Below are positions 42,029 through 50,930 of a stretch of DNA of 63,252 nt, piece by piece; the stretch's first letter is position 1; each line of letters starts with the position of its first letter. Below the pieces are notes generated by a model. The model was not told the DNA's origin. It ran no database searches and saw nothing but the letters and a program-made list of their open reading frames with translations. Location of the stretch: the NCBI RefSeq assembly GCF_014645735.1, contig NZ_BMMH01000031.1:1-63252 (forward strand). Reading direction: 5' to 3'. The position numbers were made by a program, and so were the translations under genes. The stretch is from Nocardia jinanensis. Its GTDB lineage: Bacteria; Actinomycetota; Actinomycetes; Mycobacteriales; Mycobacteriaceae.

Positions 42029-44233
42029 ATGCGCGTGTGGGGTCAGCGCGGGAGCAGTACACCGCGAACAGCAGCGAGGTGGGGGCGTCGCCTTCTCTGG
42101 TGCCTCGCCGGACTCTTCGTACTGACCGTCCTGCCGGGCGCGCTCGGGGCGGTGGCCGTCGCGCAGGACGGAGCGACCGGGCAGTCCCGGATAGACGGGG
42201 TCGCCTGGATGAACGTCCGGGATTCTTTCGGTGTCGCGCTCGCCGACTACACCTACATCAGCGACAAAGGGGGCCTGTTCGATCCCGGCGCGACGGTGGT
42301 GTGGACGATCGTGGGCCTGGAATTCGTCGGCTATATGGTCATCGTGACCAGCGCGATCTGGTTCATCGGTTTCGTTCTGAGCTTCGCCTGGCTGGACTTC
42401 TTCGCAAACGCGTTGCGCGGTACCGCCGGTGCGTTCGCCGACCAGCTCGCGACTCCCTCCGTCCTGATCACCGCGGCGACCATCGGCGCCTTCTTCGTTG
42501 CCTGGTTCATCGTGCGCGGTTTCCACGCCCGCGCCGTGATCCAGACGGTGACGATGTTGGCTGTGGCGGTCCTGGGCCCGCTCTTCCTGGCCGACCCGCT
42601 GGCGACCGCGCTGGGTTCCGACGGTCTGCTCGCCCGCGGTCGCGACGTCGGGTTGGCGGTCGCGACCGGATTGAACGGCTCGACGAACCGGAACCCGGAT
42701 CTGGCCGTGAGCACGCTGCAGGGCGATATGGCCGACAACTTCGCACGCCGTCCGGTGCAGGTATGGAATTTCGGTCACGTCGTGGACAACCAGTCCACCT
42801 GCGCCGCGGCGTGGTCTTCCGGCGTGACCTCAGGTGATACCGACCGGACCCAGCGCGCACTGCATGCCTGCGGGGACACCGCGGCGGCCGCTGCCGCGGC
42901 CCACCCGAGTGTGGGCCAGATCGGTACCGGTCTGCTGCTACTGGTCTCGGCGGCCCTGCTGCTGCTGTTCGCGGTGGTGCTGTCCTACCGGCTGATGCGG
43001 GCCGCGCTGGACGCGGTCATGCAGGGGTTCCTGGCGATCTTCGGATTCGCCGCGGGCGGATTCGTCTTCGGGCCCACCCAGACCTTCCTGATTCGTAACC
43101 TGGTGAACTCGGGTATCGCCGCGGCCCGATTGTGCGCGTACACGGTGTTCGTCGGGGTGTACCTGCTGTTCCTCGGCAATCTGTTCCAGCAGGCCCGCGG
43201 GCAGGTACTCGCGGTCATTGTGATCGCGGCGGTGGTGGAAACCGTGGCGATCCTGCAGTTCGGGCGGCTGTCCAAAGGGCTGACCCGCGGCTCGGACTGG
43301 ATGGCCAACCGGTTCTCGCTCACCATCCAGGGCGCACGTGGCGGGTCGGGTGGCACCGCGCTCGGTATGGGCGGTGGCGGTAAGAGCTCCGGTGGTGGGT
43401 CGGGAATGGGCGCGGTCGCGAGCCTCGCCGCCCTGAACACCGTCAACGCCTCGCCACTGACGGCCTGGATGGCCGGGCGAACCGTCAATCCGCTCAGCCC
43501 GCTGGCGTTCGGCAAGATGCGCAACGACCGGGTCAATGTGGCCACGGCGGACAGCCGGTTGGAAGGACATCAGTGGAAGGCGCTGGCCCGGCAGAACTGG
43601 CGATTGCTGGCGCGGCGGGAGGGCGACGAATGGGGCGGTATCGACACTGAACTCGGGCTCGCCCGCGCGCTCAAGTACCTCGACAACAACCGGGTGCCCT
43701 ATCAGCACATGTCCGCTGTACTGCTCGACGCCGGGGCGAGCCACAGCAGTATCAACCAGGCACTGCGCGCGCGTTCGGCCCGTAATGAGACCAGATCCCG
43801 CAACCCGTACGGTTTCGCTCCGCTGCAGAAGGCCGTTGCCTCCGGTAACGGGGTGATCAACCACGCCGGGACCGACGCACAGGCGGCCTTCGCCGCGCAG
43901 GCGGTGGCCGACGCCGACAGCCTGGCCCGCCACACCCTGGCACCGGATCCCGGCGCGCAACTCGACAGCGGCTTCATCGCGCGAGTCGAGCAGCACTGGG
44001 ATTCCGACCGGGCTCTGCGTGCCAATATCAGCCCCGACGAATGGAATTCGGTCGGACGTGCCACCCGAACCGCCATCGCCCACCGGCTGGCCACCGATCA
44101 CTACACGATCGCGCGCGCGTTCAGCGACAATCCCACGTCGGCGAATCGCGACTCTCTCATGGCCTCGGTCAAACGTCTCGCCAATCTCGACCACACGGTC
44201 CCCGAATCCGGCTTGGACCCCTGGGATGTGTGA
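42029..44233 (+). CDS. TrbL/VirB6-like polytopic membrane protein
   Basis: A 734-residue protein with a signal-like N-terminus (RLLWCLAGLFVLTVLPGALG) and about eight TM helices between residues 90 and 420, for example VVWTIVGLEFVGYMVIVTSA, LLLLVSAALLLLFAVVLSYR and VLAVIVIAAVVETVAILQFG. A Gly-rich stretch at about 430-460 (GARGGSGGTALGMGGGGKSS) leads into a hydrophilic helical C-terminus of 270 residues. This layout recalls TrbL/VirB6 membrane subunits of conjugative secretion systems in actinobacterial elements. No other conjugation gene is nearby, so it is an orphan here. Function is inference only. Confidence 0.5.
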   Translation: MRVWGQRGSSTPRTAARWGRRLLWCLAGLFVLTVLPGALGAVAVAQDGATGQSRIDGVAWMNVRDSFGVALADYTYISDKGGLFDPGATVVWTIVGLEFVGYMVIVTSAIWFIGFVLSFAWLDFFANALRGTAGAFADQLATPSVLITAATIGAFFVAWFIVRGFHARAVIQTVTMLAVAVLGPLFLADPLATALGSDGLLARGRDVGLAVATGLNGSTNRNPDLAVSTLQGDMADNFARRPVQVWNFGHVVDNQSTCAAAWSSGVTSGDTDRTQRALHACGDTAAAAAAAHPSVGQIGTGLLLLVSAALLLLFAVVLSYRLMRAALDAVMQGFLAIFGFAAGGFVFGPTQTFLIRNLVNSGIAAARLCAYTVFVGVYLLFLGNLFQQARGQVLAVIVIAAVVETVAILQFGRLSKGLTRGSDWMANRFSLTIQGARGGSGGTALGMGGGGKSSGGGSGMGAVASLAALNTVNASPLTAWMAGRTVNPLSPLAFGKMRNDRVNVATADSRLEGHQWKALARQNWRLLARREGDEWGGIDTELGLARALKYLDNNRVPYQHMSAVLLDAGASHSSINQALRARSARNETRSRNPYGFAPLQKAVASGNGVINHAGTDAQAAFAAQAVADADSLARHTLAPDPGAQLDSGFIARVEQHWDSDRALRANISPDEWNSVGRATRTAIAHRLATDHYTIARAFSDNPTSANRDSLMASVKRLANLDHTVPESGLDPWDV

Positions 44234-44280
44234 CCACTGTCTCGCGCCGCCCCGGGCTCGGCAGGTGGAATCACCGGGGG

Positions 44281-45096
44281 TCAGCGGAGTGTGGTCGCCA
44301 GCCACCGCGCGGTGAGGTCGGTGACGACGGCCCCGCTGCGGTCGCTGAGGTGGATGCTGTCGACGAAGATGTTCGAGCCCCGGCTCCGCGCGACCTGATC
44401 CCAGCTGCGGCCGAACAGATAGTGCTGCGCCGCCGCCGTGAACGCGAGGGTGAAGCCGAAGTCGTACCGCGCGTTCGGATCGCCCTGTCGTCGCACGAGG
44501 TCGGCGATATGTTCGTGTAGCGGGATGTAGTCGATACCGGCGTCGGCGGCCGTTTCGGTGATGACCCGGTTGTATCCGGCCAGTCGCCGATTGATCTCGT
44601 CGTCGGGGTCCTCACCGAGCAGCGGCAGCGACATCAGTGCCACATGGGCCGTGCCCGCGGTGCGGACGCGGTCGACGATCGCGGTGAGGTTGTCGCGGTA
44701 GTTGTCCAGCGGGACGTCGTCGCGGACATCGTTGGTGCCGACCAGGACGATGACCGCGTCCGGACGGCAGTGCAGGACATCGGTATCGAGCCGGTCCAGC
44801 AGGTCCGCGCTGGTATCTCCGTTGACTCCGGCGTTGACGAAACGGTGATCGCCGAACTCGTCCCGTTTCCGGAGCGCGCCGACCCAGTCCGCGCCGAGAG
44901 TGCCCCGGGTCATGCTGGCTCCGGCGGCGACGACAACGGGTCGGCCGGGGGACTCGCCTCGGCAGGCCTGTGCCGGGGCGTCCACCGGCGATCGGAGGAA
45001 GGTGAGGTAGCCGACCGTGCCCGCGGCGCCGAGCACGGCGGTGAGGGTGACGGCGAGAACGAGCAGCACTCGTTTCCGGGTGATCGACGGTCGCAT
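44281..45096 (-). CDS. Secreted SGNH/GDSL hydrolase
   Basis: A 271-residue protein with one N-terminal TM or signal (RKRVLLVLAVTLTAVLGAAG). Block I is VVVAAGASMTRGTLGADWVG (nucleophile Ser), block III is IVLVGTNDVRDDV, and the catalytic Asp-His pair is in FVDSIHLSDRSG. It likely cleaves an ester or acyl group outside the inner membrane. It diverges from a TetR gene over a region with two palindromes, so it is likely the regulated target. Confidence 0.88.
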   Translation of the reverse strand: MRPSITRKRVLLVLAVTLTAVLGAAGTVGYLTFLRSPVDAPAQACRGESPGRPVVVAAGASMTRGTLGADWVGALRKRDEFGDHRFVNAGVNGDTSADLLDRLDTDVLHCRPDAVIVLVGTNDVRDDVPLDNYRDNLTAIVDRVRTAGTAHVALMSLPLLGEDPDDEINRRLAGYNRVITETAADAGIDYIPLHEHIADLVRRQGDPNARYDFGFTLAFTAAAQHYLFGRSWDQVARSRGSNIFVDSIHLSDRSGAVVTDLTARWLATTLR

Positions 45097-45112
45097 ATCA
45101 GTTCCTCCCGTG

Positions 45113-45130
45113 GGTTAGTAAACACTAACC
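45113..45130 (+). promoter_or_regulatory. TetR-type operator 1
   Basis: ggttagtaaacactaacc: perfect seven-base arms around a four-base centre, in the divergent SGNH/TetR promoter region. Confidence 0.75.
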
Positions 45131-45141
45131 ACAGAATGATC

Positions 45142-45156
45142 TAGTGTTCACTAACC
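45142..45156 (+). promoter_or_regulatory. TetR-type operator 2
   Basis: tagtgttcactaacc contains the palindrome tagtg-tt-cacta and shares the half-site cactaacc with operator 1 (actaacc). It lies 12 bases further towards the TetR gene. Confidence 0.65.
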
Positions 45157-45183
45157 TGTCAAGCGCGCAACAAGGAGACCGAG

Positions 45184-45759
45184 ATGAGCACGCGCGAGCG
45201 GATCTTGGACGCGGCGGCGGACATCCTGCGGACCCGGGGGGTCGTCCATGCGACCACCAAGGAGATCGCACACGCCACCGGTGTCTCGGAGCCGACGCTC
45301 TACAAGTACTTCGGTGACAAGGAGCGACTGCTGCTGGCCGTGCTCCGGGAACGGCTACCGGGGCCTGCCCGGGTGGGGGTCGTCCCAGGGGACGGCGACG
45401 TGGCGGCCAACCTCACCGAACTCGCTCGCGCGGCGCTCGATTTCTACCGGCAATCGATTCCGATGCTGGGCGCGCTACTGGCCGATCCGCGGCGGATGGC
45501 GGCCCATCGCGCCGTGATGGGCGAGCACGGAGCCGGCCCGGAGAAGGCGGTCGGCGCCTTCGCGGCGTATCTGACGGCGGAGCGGGAACTCGGCCGGATA
45601 GCCGCGGACACGGCTCCGGACGATATCGCTTCGCTGCTGGTCGGTGCGTGCTTCCACGAGGCTTTCCTGGACTATTACAGCGGCGCCGCCGACGGGCCGG
45701 CCGATTCGCGCGATACCGCCGCGGGGCTGGTCCGCGCCCTCGTTCGTCCGCTGCTGTAG
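45184..45759 (+). CDS. TetR-family transcriptional regulator
   Basis: A 191-residue repressor. The N-terminal HTH is RERILDAAADILRTRG, TTKEIAHATGVSEPTLYKYF. The ligand domain follows with no recognised subfamily. ATG 45184 has aaggag nine bases upstream. It should repress itself and the divergent SGNH hydrolase through the two palindromes. Confidence 0.9.
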   Translation: MSTRERILDAAADILRTRGVVHATTKEIAHATGVSEPTLYKYFGDKERLLLAVLRERLPGPARVGVVPGDGDVAANLTELARAALDFYRQSIPMLGALLADPRRMAAHRAVMGEHGAGPEKAVGAFAAYLTAERELGRIAADTAPDDIASLLVGACFHEAFLDYYSGAADGPADSRDTAAGLVRALVRPLL

Positions 45760-45854
45760 CGATAGCACGGCCGGCCGCCGATTCCGTCGTGCCGGGCCGC
45801 CACCGGATCGGTAGGCTGCTGCCGACAGCGCAGCCGGACGATCGGGAGTTCAGT

Positions 45855-46769
45855 ATGGGGCGGGTCGACCGCAGGAAATCGGTTCAGGATGCGAAAACGC
45901 TGATCACCGGCGCGGCCAGCGGTATCGGCCGGGCGACCGCGCTGGCGACCGCGGCGCGCGGGGCGCGGCTGGTACTCACCGATATCGACGCCGCCGGGCT
46001 GGCCGATACGGTCGCCGAGATCGAACGAGCCGGTGGCACGGTGCTCATCGCCGAGGCGTTCGATATCACCGATTACGACTCCGTCGCCGGATTCGCCGCC
46101 CGGGTGCACGAGCAGTTCGGCGCCCTCGATGTGGTGATGAATATCGCGGGGACCTCGGTCTGGGGCACCGTGGACAGTCTGGAGATCCGGCACTGGCGGC
46201 GGATGATCGATATCAACCTGCTGGGCCCGATCAATGTCATCGAGCGATTCGTCCCGCCGATGGTGCGGGCCGGTCGGGGCGGGGCACTGGTGAACGTGTC
46301 CTCGGCCGCCGGTCTGCTGGCCCTCCCGTGGCACGCCGCCTACAGCGCCAGCAAGTACGGGCTGCGCGGGTTGTCGGAGGTGCTGCGCTTCGAGCTGGCC
46401 GAGCACGGGATCTCGGTGCATGTGGTGACGCCGGGTGCGGTCGCCACCCCGCTGGTGCGGTCGTTCGACCTGGTCGGCGTGGACAAGGAACATCCACGGG
46501 TGCAGAAGGTCACCTCGCTGTTCACCCGGCACGCGGTGGCGCCGGAAAAGGTCGCCGCAGTGATCCTGAAGGGGATCGAGCGCAACCGATTCCTGGTGTA
46601 CAGCTCCTTCGACATCCGCTTCGGGTACTGGTGGAAGCGGAAATTCGCCTTCCCCTACGAATTGCTGATGCGGCAGGCCAATGGGCAGTTCAGCACGCTG
46701 AAGCAGTCGGTGAATCGGGATCTGCCAGCTGAGAACACAGCGAATCCCGACTCTCCGGCAGCGCGCTGA
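45855..46769 (+). CDS. Short-chain dehydrogenase/reductase
   Basis: A 304-residue SDR. The NAD(P) loop is LITGAASGIGRATAL, followed by MNIAGTSVWG (NAG-like), catalytic Ser in VNVSSAAG and YxxxK in AYSASKYGLRG. The C-terminal extension of about 50 residues (IRFGYWWKRKFAFPYELLMR) is typical of mycobacterial membrane-associated SDRs. ATG 45855 has ggag upstream; a tagg-ct -10 is near 45811. Substrate unknown. Its last 80 bases lie over the end of soxR on the other strand. Confidence 0.88.
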   Translation: MGRVDRRKSVQDAKTLITGAASGIGRATALATAARGARLVLTDIDAAGLADTVAEIERAGGTVLIAEAFDITDYDSVAGFAARVHEQFGALDVVMNIAGTSVWGTVDSLEIRHWRRMIDINLLGPINVIERFVPPMVRAGRGGALVNVSSAAGLLALPWHAAYSASKYGLRGLSEVLRFELAEHGISVHVVTPGAVATPLVRSFDLVGVDKEHPRVQKVTSLFTRHAVAPEKVAAVILKGIERNRFLVYSSFDIRFGYWWKRKFAFPYELLMRQANGQFSTLKQSVNRDLPAENTANPDSPAAR

Positions 46770-47265
46770 GCGAGTCGTCGCAGCCGTTGCGGCCGGGCTC
46801 CGGGCAGTTCAGATGAACATCGAGCACCCGTGCGCCGGGCCCCTCGGCGCCGAGCCGGTCGTATTCGTTCACCAGTTTGCAGCTACCCAATGACAGGCAA
46901 CCGCAGCCGATGCATCCGGTGAGATTATCGCGCAGCCGAACCAGCTGAGTTATCCGCTCGTCCAGGTCTTCCCGCCAGGCGGTGGACAGCGTCTCCCAAT
47001 CGCGACGGGTGGGTGTGCGACCTTCCGGCAAACGGTCCAGGGCGCCCCGGATATCACTCAGTGGGATGCCGACGCGTTGCGAGATCCGGATGAAGGCTAC
47101 CCGGCGCAGCGTCTCACGGGTGTAGCGTCGCTGGTTTCCGCTGGTCCGGCGGCTGGAGATAAGGCCTTCACGTTCGTAGAAATGCAACGCGGACACAGCT
47201 ACTCCGCTACGCTCGGAAAGCTGGCCCGGGGTCAGCTCTTTGATCTTCCAGTCCGCTGTCGGCAT
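46690..47265 (-). CDS. soxR: Redox-sensitive MerR-family activator SoxR
   Basis: A 191-residue SoxR. The MerR HTH is LTPGQLSERSGVAVSALHFY, EREGLISSRRTSGNQRRYTR; the [2Fe-2S] ligands are CIGCGCLSLGSC (C-x2-C-x-C-x5-C) near residue 125. Most SoxR proteins end about 20 residues later; this one runs on for some 35 extra residues with three more cysteines (VHLNCPEPGRNGCDD...ASAC). That extension is encoded antisense to the end of the SDR gene. ATG 47265 has aaaggagg upstream. It responds to superoxide or redox-cycling compounds. Confidence 0.9.
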   Translation of the reverse strand: MPTADWKIKELTPGQLSERSGVAVSALHFYEREGLISSRRTSGNQRRYTRETLRRVAFIRISQRVGIPLSDIRGALDRLPEGRTPTRRDWETLSTAWREDLDERITQLVRLRDNLTGCIGCGCLSLGSCKLVNEYDRLGAEGPGARVLDVHLNCPEPGRNGCDDSLSALPESRDSLCSQLADPDSPTASAC

Positions 47266-47282
47266 CGATATTCCTCCTTTAT

Positions 47283-47298
47283 CTGAACCATACTTCAG
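47283..47298 (-). promoter_or_regulatory. SoxR-type operator
   Basis: ctgaaccatacttcag has arms ctgaa/ttcag and lies 18 bases upstream of the soxR start. This is a short MerR-type dyad, likely used for autoregulation or the divergent arcA region. Confidence 0.5.
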
Positions 47299-47391
47299 GT
47301 TGCTGGAGGCCGGGGTGGAATCGGGGCAACTGCCCCGCGAACCGGTGGGCGTCGCCGTGCCCGCGACCCGTTCGCGCACTAGTGTCGGGAC

Positions 47392-48666
47392 ATGGGACCA
47401 GAAGCCGTACCCGATCCGACGTCCGCCGGACGGGCCCGGGACGAGAACCGGACCTTGCCTGCCGCCTACGGAGTGACCAGTGAAGTCGGCGACCTGCGCG
47501 CGGTACTGCTGCACCGCCCCGGCGACGAACTGCGTCGGCTCACCCCGCGCAACAACGATCAGCTGCTGTTCGACGGAATTCCCTGGGTGGAACGCGCCCA
47601 GCAGGAGCACGACATATTCGCGCAGGTACTACGCGACCGCGGAGTCGAGGTCGCGCTGGTGGCCGATATGCTCACCGAAACTCTCGAGGTGAGCGGCGCC
47701 GCCCGTATCCAGGGCATCTCCGCCGCTGTCCACGCCCGCCGTCTCGGGCACACCCTCGCCGACGATCTGGCCGGCCACCTTCGAGGAGTACCGGCGCCGG
47801 AACTGGCGCGAATCCTCATGGCGGGGATGACCTTCGACGAACTGCCCTTCGCCGCCGACAGCACCTCGCTGGTCCGGCGGATGCACCAGGGCGGCGATTT
47901 CGTCATCGATCCGCTGCCGAACCTGCTGTTCACCCGCGACTCCTCGTTCTGGGTCGGGCCCAAGGTCGCGATCACCGCACTGGCACTACCGGCCCGCGCC
48001 CGGGAAACCTCCCTCACCGATCTCATCTACGCCTTCCATCCGCGTTTTCTCGGGGTCCGGCGGGCTTACGAATCGCATACCGCGCCGATCGAAGGCGGCG
48101 ACGTTCTGCTGCTGGCACCCGGGGTGGTAGCGGTCGGTGTGGGTGAGCGCACCTCCCCCGCGGGCGCGGAAGCATTGGCGCGCAGCCTGTTCGACGACCG
48201 GTTGGCGCATACGGTGCTGGTGGTGCCGATCGCGCAGAACCGCGCCACGATGCACCTGGATACGGTGTGCACGATGGTCGACACCGATGCGGTCGTGATG
48301 TACCCGGGTGTGCGCGAAAGCCTCACCGCCTACACGATCCGCCCGGACGAGAACTCCGACGGCTGTGTGGTCACCGGTCCCGAGCCGTTCCTGCCGGCCG
48401 CGGCGGCGGCCATGGGCATCGGCAAACTCCGCGTGATCGACACCGGACTCGACGGGGTGACGGCCGAACGCGAACAGTGGGACGACGGGAACAACACCCT
48501 CGCCCTACGACCCGGTGTCGTCGTCGCCTACGAACGCAACGAGATGACCAACGCCCGGCTGGAGGACTCCGGTATCGAAGTACTGCGCATCCCCGGTTCG
48601 GAACTGGGCTCGGGCCGCGGCGGGCCACGTTGCCTGTCCTGCCCGCTTGCGCGGGATCCGGTATGA
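47392..48666 (+). CDS. arcA: Arginine deiminase
   Basis: A 424-residue enzyme hydrolysing arginine to citrulline and ammonia. Guanidino-group motifs: LLFTRDSSFWVGPKVAITAL, FHPRFLG, IEGGDVLLLAPGVVAVGVGE, MHLDTVCTMVD and catalytic Cys in GGPRCLSCPL. The length is normal. ATG 47392 lies about 10 bases after a possible -10 (tagtgt), suggesting a leaderless transcript. It matches Rv1001 in synteny, marking the return to core gene order. Confidence 0.95.
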   Translation: MGPEAVPDPTSAGRARDENRTLPAAYGVTSEVGDLRAVLLHRPGDELRRLTPRNNDQLLFDGIPWVERAQQEHDIFAQVLRDRGVEVALVADMLTETLEVSGAARIQGISAAVHARRLGHTLADDLAGHLRGVPAPELARILMAGMTFDELPFAADSTSLVRRMHQGGDFVIDPLPNLLFTRDSSFWVGPKVAITALALPARARETSLTDLIYAFHPRFLGVRRAYESHTAPIEGGDVLLLAPGVVAVGVGERTSPAGAEALARSLFDDRLAHTVLVVPIAQNRATMHLDTVCTMVDTDAVVMYPGVRESLTAYTIRPDENSDGCVVTGPEPFLPAAAAAMGIGKLRVIDTGLDGVTAEREQWDDGNNTLALRPGVVVAYERNEMTNARLEDSGIEVLRIPGSELGSGRGGPRCLSCPLARDPV

Positions 48667-48695
48667 AAACCGGCCGGATACGGTAAGAACGAGCC

Positions 48696-49055
48696 ATGCT
48701 CGAGATCACGGTATCCCACGATTCGGGCGTCCCGCCGTACGAACAACTGCGGCTCGCCGTCATCGCCCAGGTTCGAGCGGGTGAACTGGCCGCGGGCACC
48801 AAGATCCCTACGGTGCGGGCCCTGGCCGTGCAACTGGGTCTGGCCCCCAACACGGTGGCCCGCGCCTACCGGGAACTGGAACAGGACGGAGTTCTGGAAA
48901 CCCGCGGTCGGCTCGGCTCCTTCATCGCATCCTCCGGCGACCCCACCGCCGACGCGGCGGGCCGGGCGGCGTCGGAATACGTCGCGACCATCCGCCGGCT
49001 GGGCCTCGAAGCCGACGCGGCCATCCACTACGTCAAGATCGCCCTGGGGACATAG
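48696..49055 (+). CDS. GntR-family regulator, YtrA type
   Basis: A 119-residue protein: GVPPYEQLRLAVIAQVRAGE, TKIPTVRALAVQLGLAPNTV, RAYRELEQDGVLETRGRLGS. The short helical C-terminus with no ligand domain marks the YtrA subfamily, which usually regulates a nearby ABC transporter. None is adjacent. Start ATG 48696. Confidence 0.88.
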   Translation: MLEITVSHDSGVPPYEQLRLAVIAQVRAGELAAGTKIPTVRALAVQLGLAPNTVARAYRELEQDGVLETRGRLGSFIASSGDPTADAAGRAASEYVATIRRLGLEADAAIHYVKIALGT

Positions 49056-49162
49056 ACCGGTTGGACCGGGTCACTGCCTCTCGGCCCGTTCGACATCCCG
49101 CCCGGCCTTGGGCGGGGCCCGCCCCATGCGCGCGGTGTACCCGCACCCACCTTCTGTCTACT

Positions 49163-49272
49163 CCGGATGGTGCACCTCGGTGGGCGGGGCCCGCCCCGGT
49201 TCTGGAGCGACGTAGCGAAGGAGCGCAGCGACTGAGCGAAGGAGTGAAGAACCGGGGTTGATAGGGCCCCGC
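49163..49272 (+). repeat. Dispersed palindromic repeat, copy 3
   Basis: Nearly identical to the copy at 19.16 kb through cggatggt, gggcggggcccgccccggtt, the purine-rich centre, agaaccgggg and ttgatagggccccgcc. The sequence before it (cacccaccttctgtctactc) also resembles that before copy 2. It fills the gap between GntR and pmt genes. Confidence 0.8.
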
Positions 49273-49310
49273 CCCCGCGGCGCCGCAGGCGCCGCAAATA
49301 AACACCGCTC

Positions 49311-50930
49311 TCATCTCCAGCTGGGGAGCCACAGGTGGTCCTGCCAGTTGCCCATGGTGATCGGCAGGCCGGTGAGGATCGGCCACAGCCAGATGAAGTT
49401 CGCGATCACCAAGCCCAGGTAGAGGCAGACCACCAGCAGGCCGAGACTGTGGCGTTCGCTCGGTTCGGCGGGGAGGAACATGCCGCCCGGCCCACGGGTC
49501 ACCGGGCGTCCGGCGGTGCCGAGTATGTCGCCCAGTACCAGCGCGACCGCCATCACCAGGAACGGGGCAAGGGTGACCGCGTAGAAGTAGTACATCTGCC
49601 GGTCCAGGGTCAGGAACCAGGGCAGCAGTGCCGCGCCGTAGGCGGTGAGGACGGCCGCGTACCGCCAGTCGCGGCGCACGATCCAGCGCCAGATACCCCA
49701 CGCCAGCACGGGTAGCGAGACCCACCAGAGGGCGGGGGTGCCGACCAGCATGACCGCTTTCACGCATTCGGTCTGCCCGCAACCGGTCACCCCGTCGTCG
49801 GCGTAGTAGTACAGCATCGGCCGCAACCCCATCGGCCAGGTCCACGGTTTGGATTCCCACGGGTGGTGGTTTCCGGCGGAGTTGGTGAGTTCGGAATGGA
49901 ACGTGAGCGTGCGGGAGTGGAAGTACCACAGTGAACGCATGGCGTCGGGCATCACATGTGCCCAGAACCCGCCGGTGCCGATCCCGTCCTCCGGAGCCGA
50001 CGGGTTACCGGCCATGTACCGGTAGACGGAGGTTTCGCTGCGGAACCAGGCGGCGTAGCTCGCCAGGTACACACCCAGCGGAATCAGTACCAGCGCGTAC
50101 AGCGCGGGGCCGAGATCGCGGATGGCGGTGCCGTATACCGGTTTGCGGACACCATAGGTGCGGCGGGCGGAGAGGTCGAACAGGATGCTCAGCAATCCGA
50201 ACGCGGCGATGAAATACAGTCCGGACCATTTGGTTCCGCAGGACAGTCCCAGTAGGACCCCGGCGCCGAACCGCCACCAGCGCACGCCCGGGCGTGGACC
50301 CCACGGAGTTTCGTCGATGCGGCCCTCGGCGTCGGCTCTCGCGAGCCGGGCGCGCATCTGGTCACGGTCGACGATGAGGCAGCCGAAGGCGGCGGTGACG
50401 AACACGGTGATGAAGATGTCGAGCATCCCGATCCGTGACGAGACGAATGTCGTCCCGTCCGTGATCAACAGGATCCCGGCGAGCGCGCCCAGCATCGTGG
50501 AGCGGGTCATCCGCCGCACGATCCGGATGACCAGCAGTATCAGTACCGTCCCCGCCAGCGCGGCCGAGAACCGCCAGCCCCAGCCGTTGTACCCGAACAG
50601 CGCCTCCCCGATCGCGATCATCTGTTTGCCGACCGGCGGATGCACCACCAGCCCGTAACCGGGGTTGTCCTCGATACCGCCGGTGAGGAACTGCCAACCC
50701 TGTGGTGCGTAGTGCTTCTCGTCGAAGACCGGCGTTCCGGCGTCGGTCGGATAGTTGAGCATGGTGAAGCGGGTGATGGCCGCGATCACTGTGAGGAACA
50801 GGGTGACCACCCAGCCGCGCGCGGTATCGGTGGGACCGAAGTCGGGTGCGGGCCGCAGTGGAGCGGGGCTCGACCAGGTGCGCGGCGGCCGCCAGGCCAC
50901 GCCGCGGCGCGATTCGGTCAGCTGAGTCAC
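49311..50930 (-). CDS. pmt: Dolichyl-phosphate-mannose-protein O-mannosyltransferase
   Basis: A 539-residue polytopic enzyme adding mannose from polyprenyl-phosphate-mannose to secreted proteins. The acidic loop motif FDEKHYAPQGWQFL (Asp-Glu) near residue 65, IGEALFGYNGWGWRFSAAL and many TM helices fit the PMT family; HHPWESKPWTWP lies in the large loop. Length and position match Rv1002c. It converges on the repeat region. Confidence 0.93.
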   Translation of the reverse strand: MTQLTESRRGVAWRPPRTWSSPAPLRPAPDFGPTDTARGWVVTLFLTVIAAITRFTMLNYPTDAGTPVFDEKHYAPQGWQFLTGGIEDNPGYGLVVHPPVGKQMIAIGEALFGYNGWGWRFSAALAGTVLILLVIRIVRRMTRSTMLGALAGILLITDGTTFVSSRIGMLDIFITVFVTAAFGCLIVDRDQMRARLARADAEGRIDETPWGPRPGVRWWRFGAGVLLGLSCGTKWSGLYFIAAFGLLSILFDLSARRTYGVRKPVYGTAIRDLGPALYALVLIPLGVYLASYAAWFRSETSVYRYMAGNPSAPEDGIGTGGFWAHVMPDAMRSLWYFHSRTLTFHSELTNSAGNHHPWESKPWTWPMGLRPMLYYYADDGVTGCGQTECVKAVMLVGTPALWWVSLPVLAWGIWRWIVRRDWRYAAVLTAYGAALLPWFLTLDRQMYYFYAVTLAPFLVMAVALVLGDILGTAGRPVTRGPGGMFLPAEPSERHSLGLLVVCLYLGLVIANFIWLWPILTGLPITMGNWQDHLWLPSWR

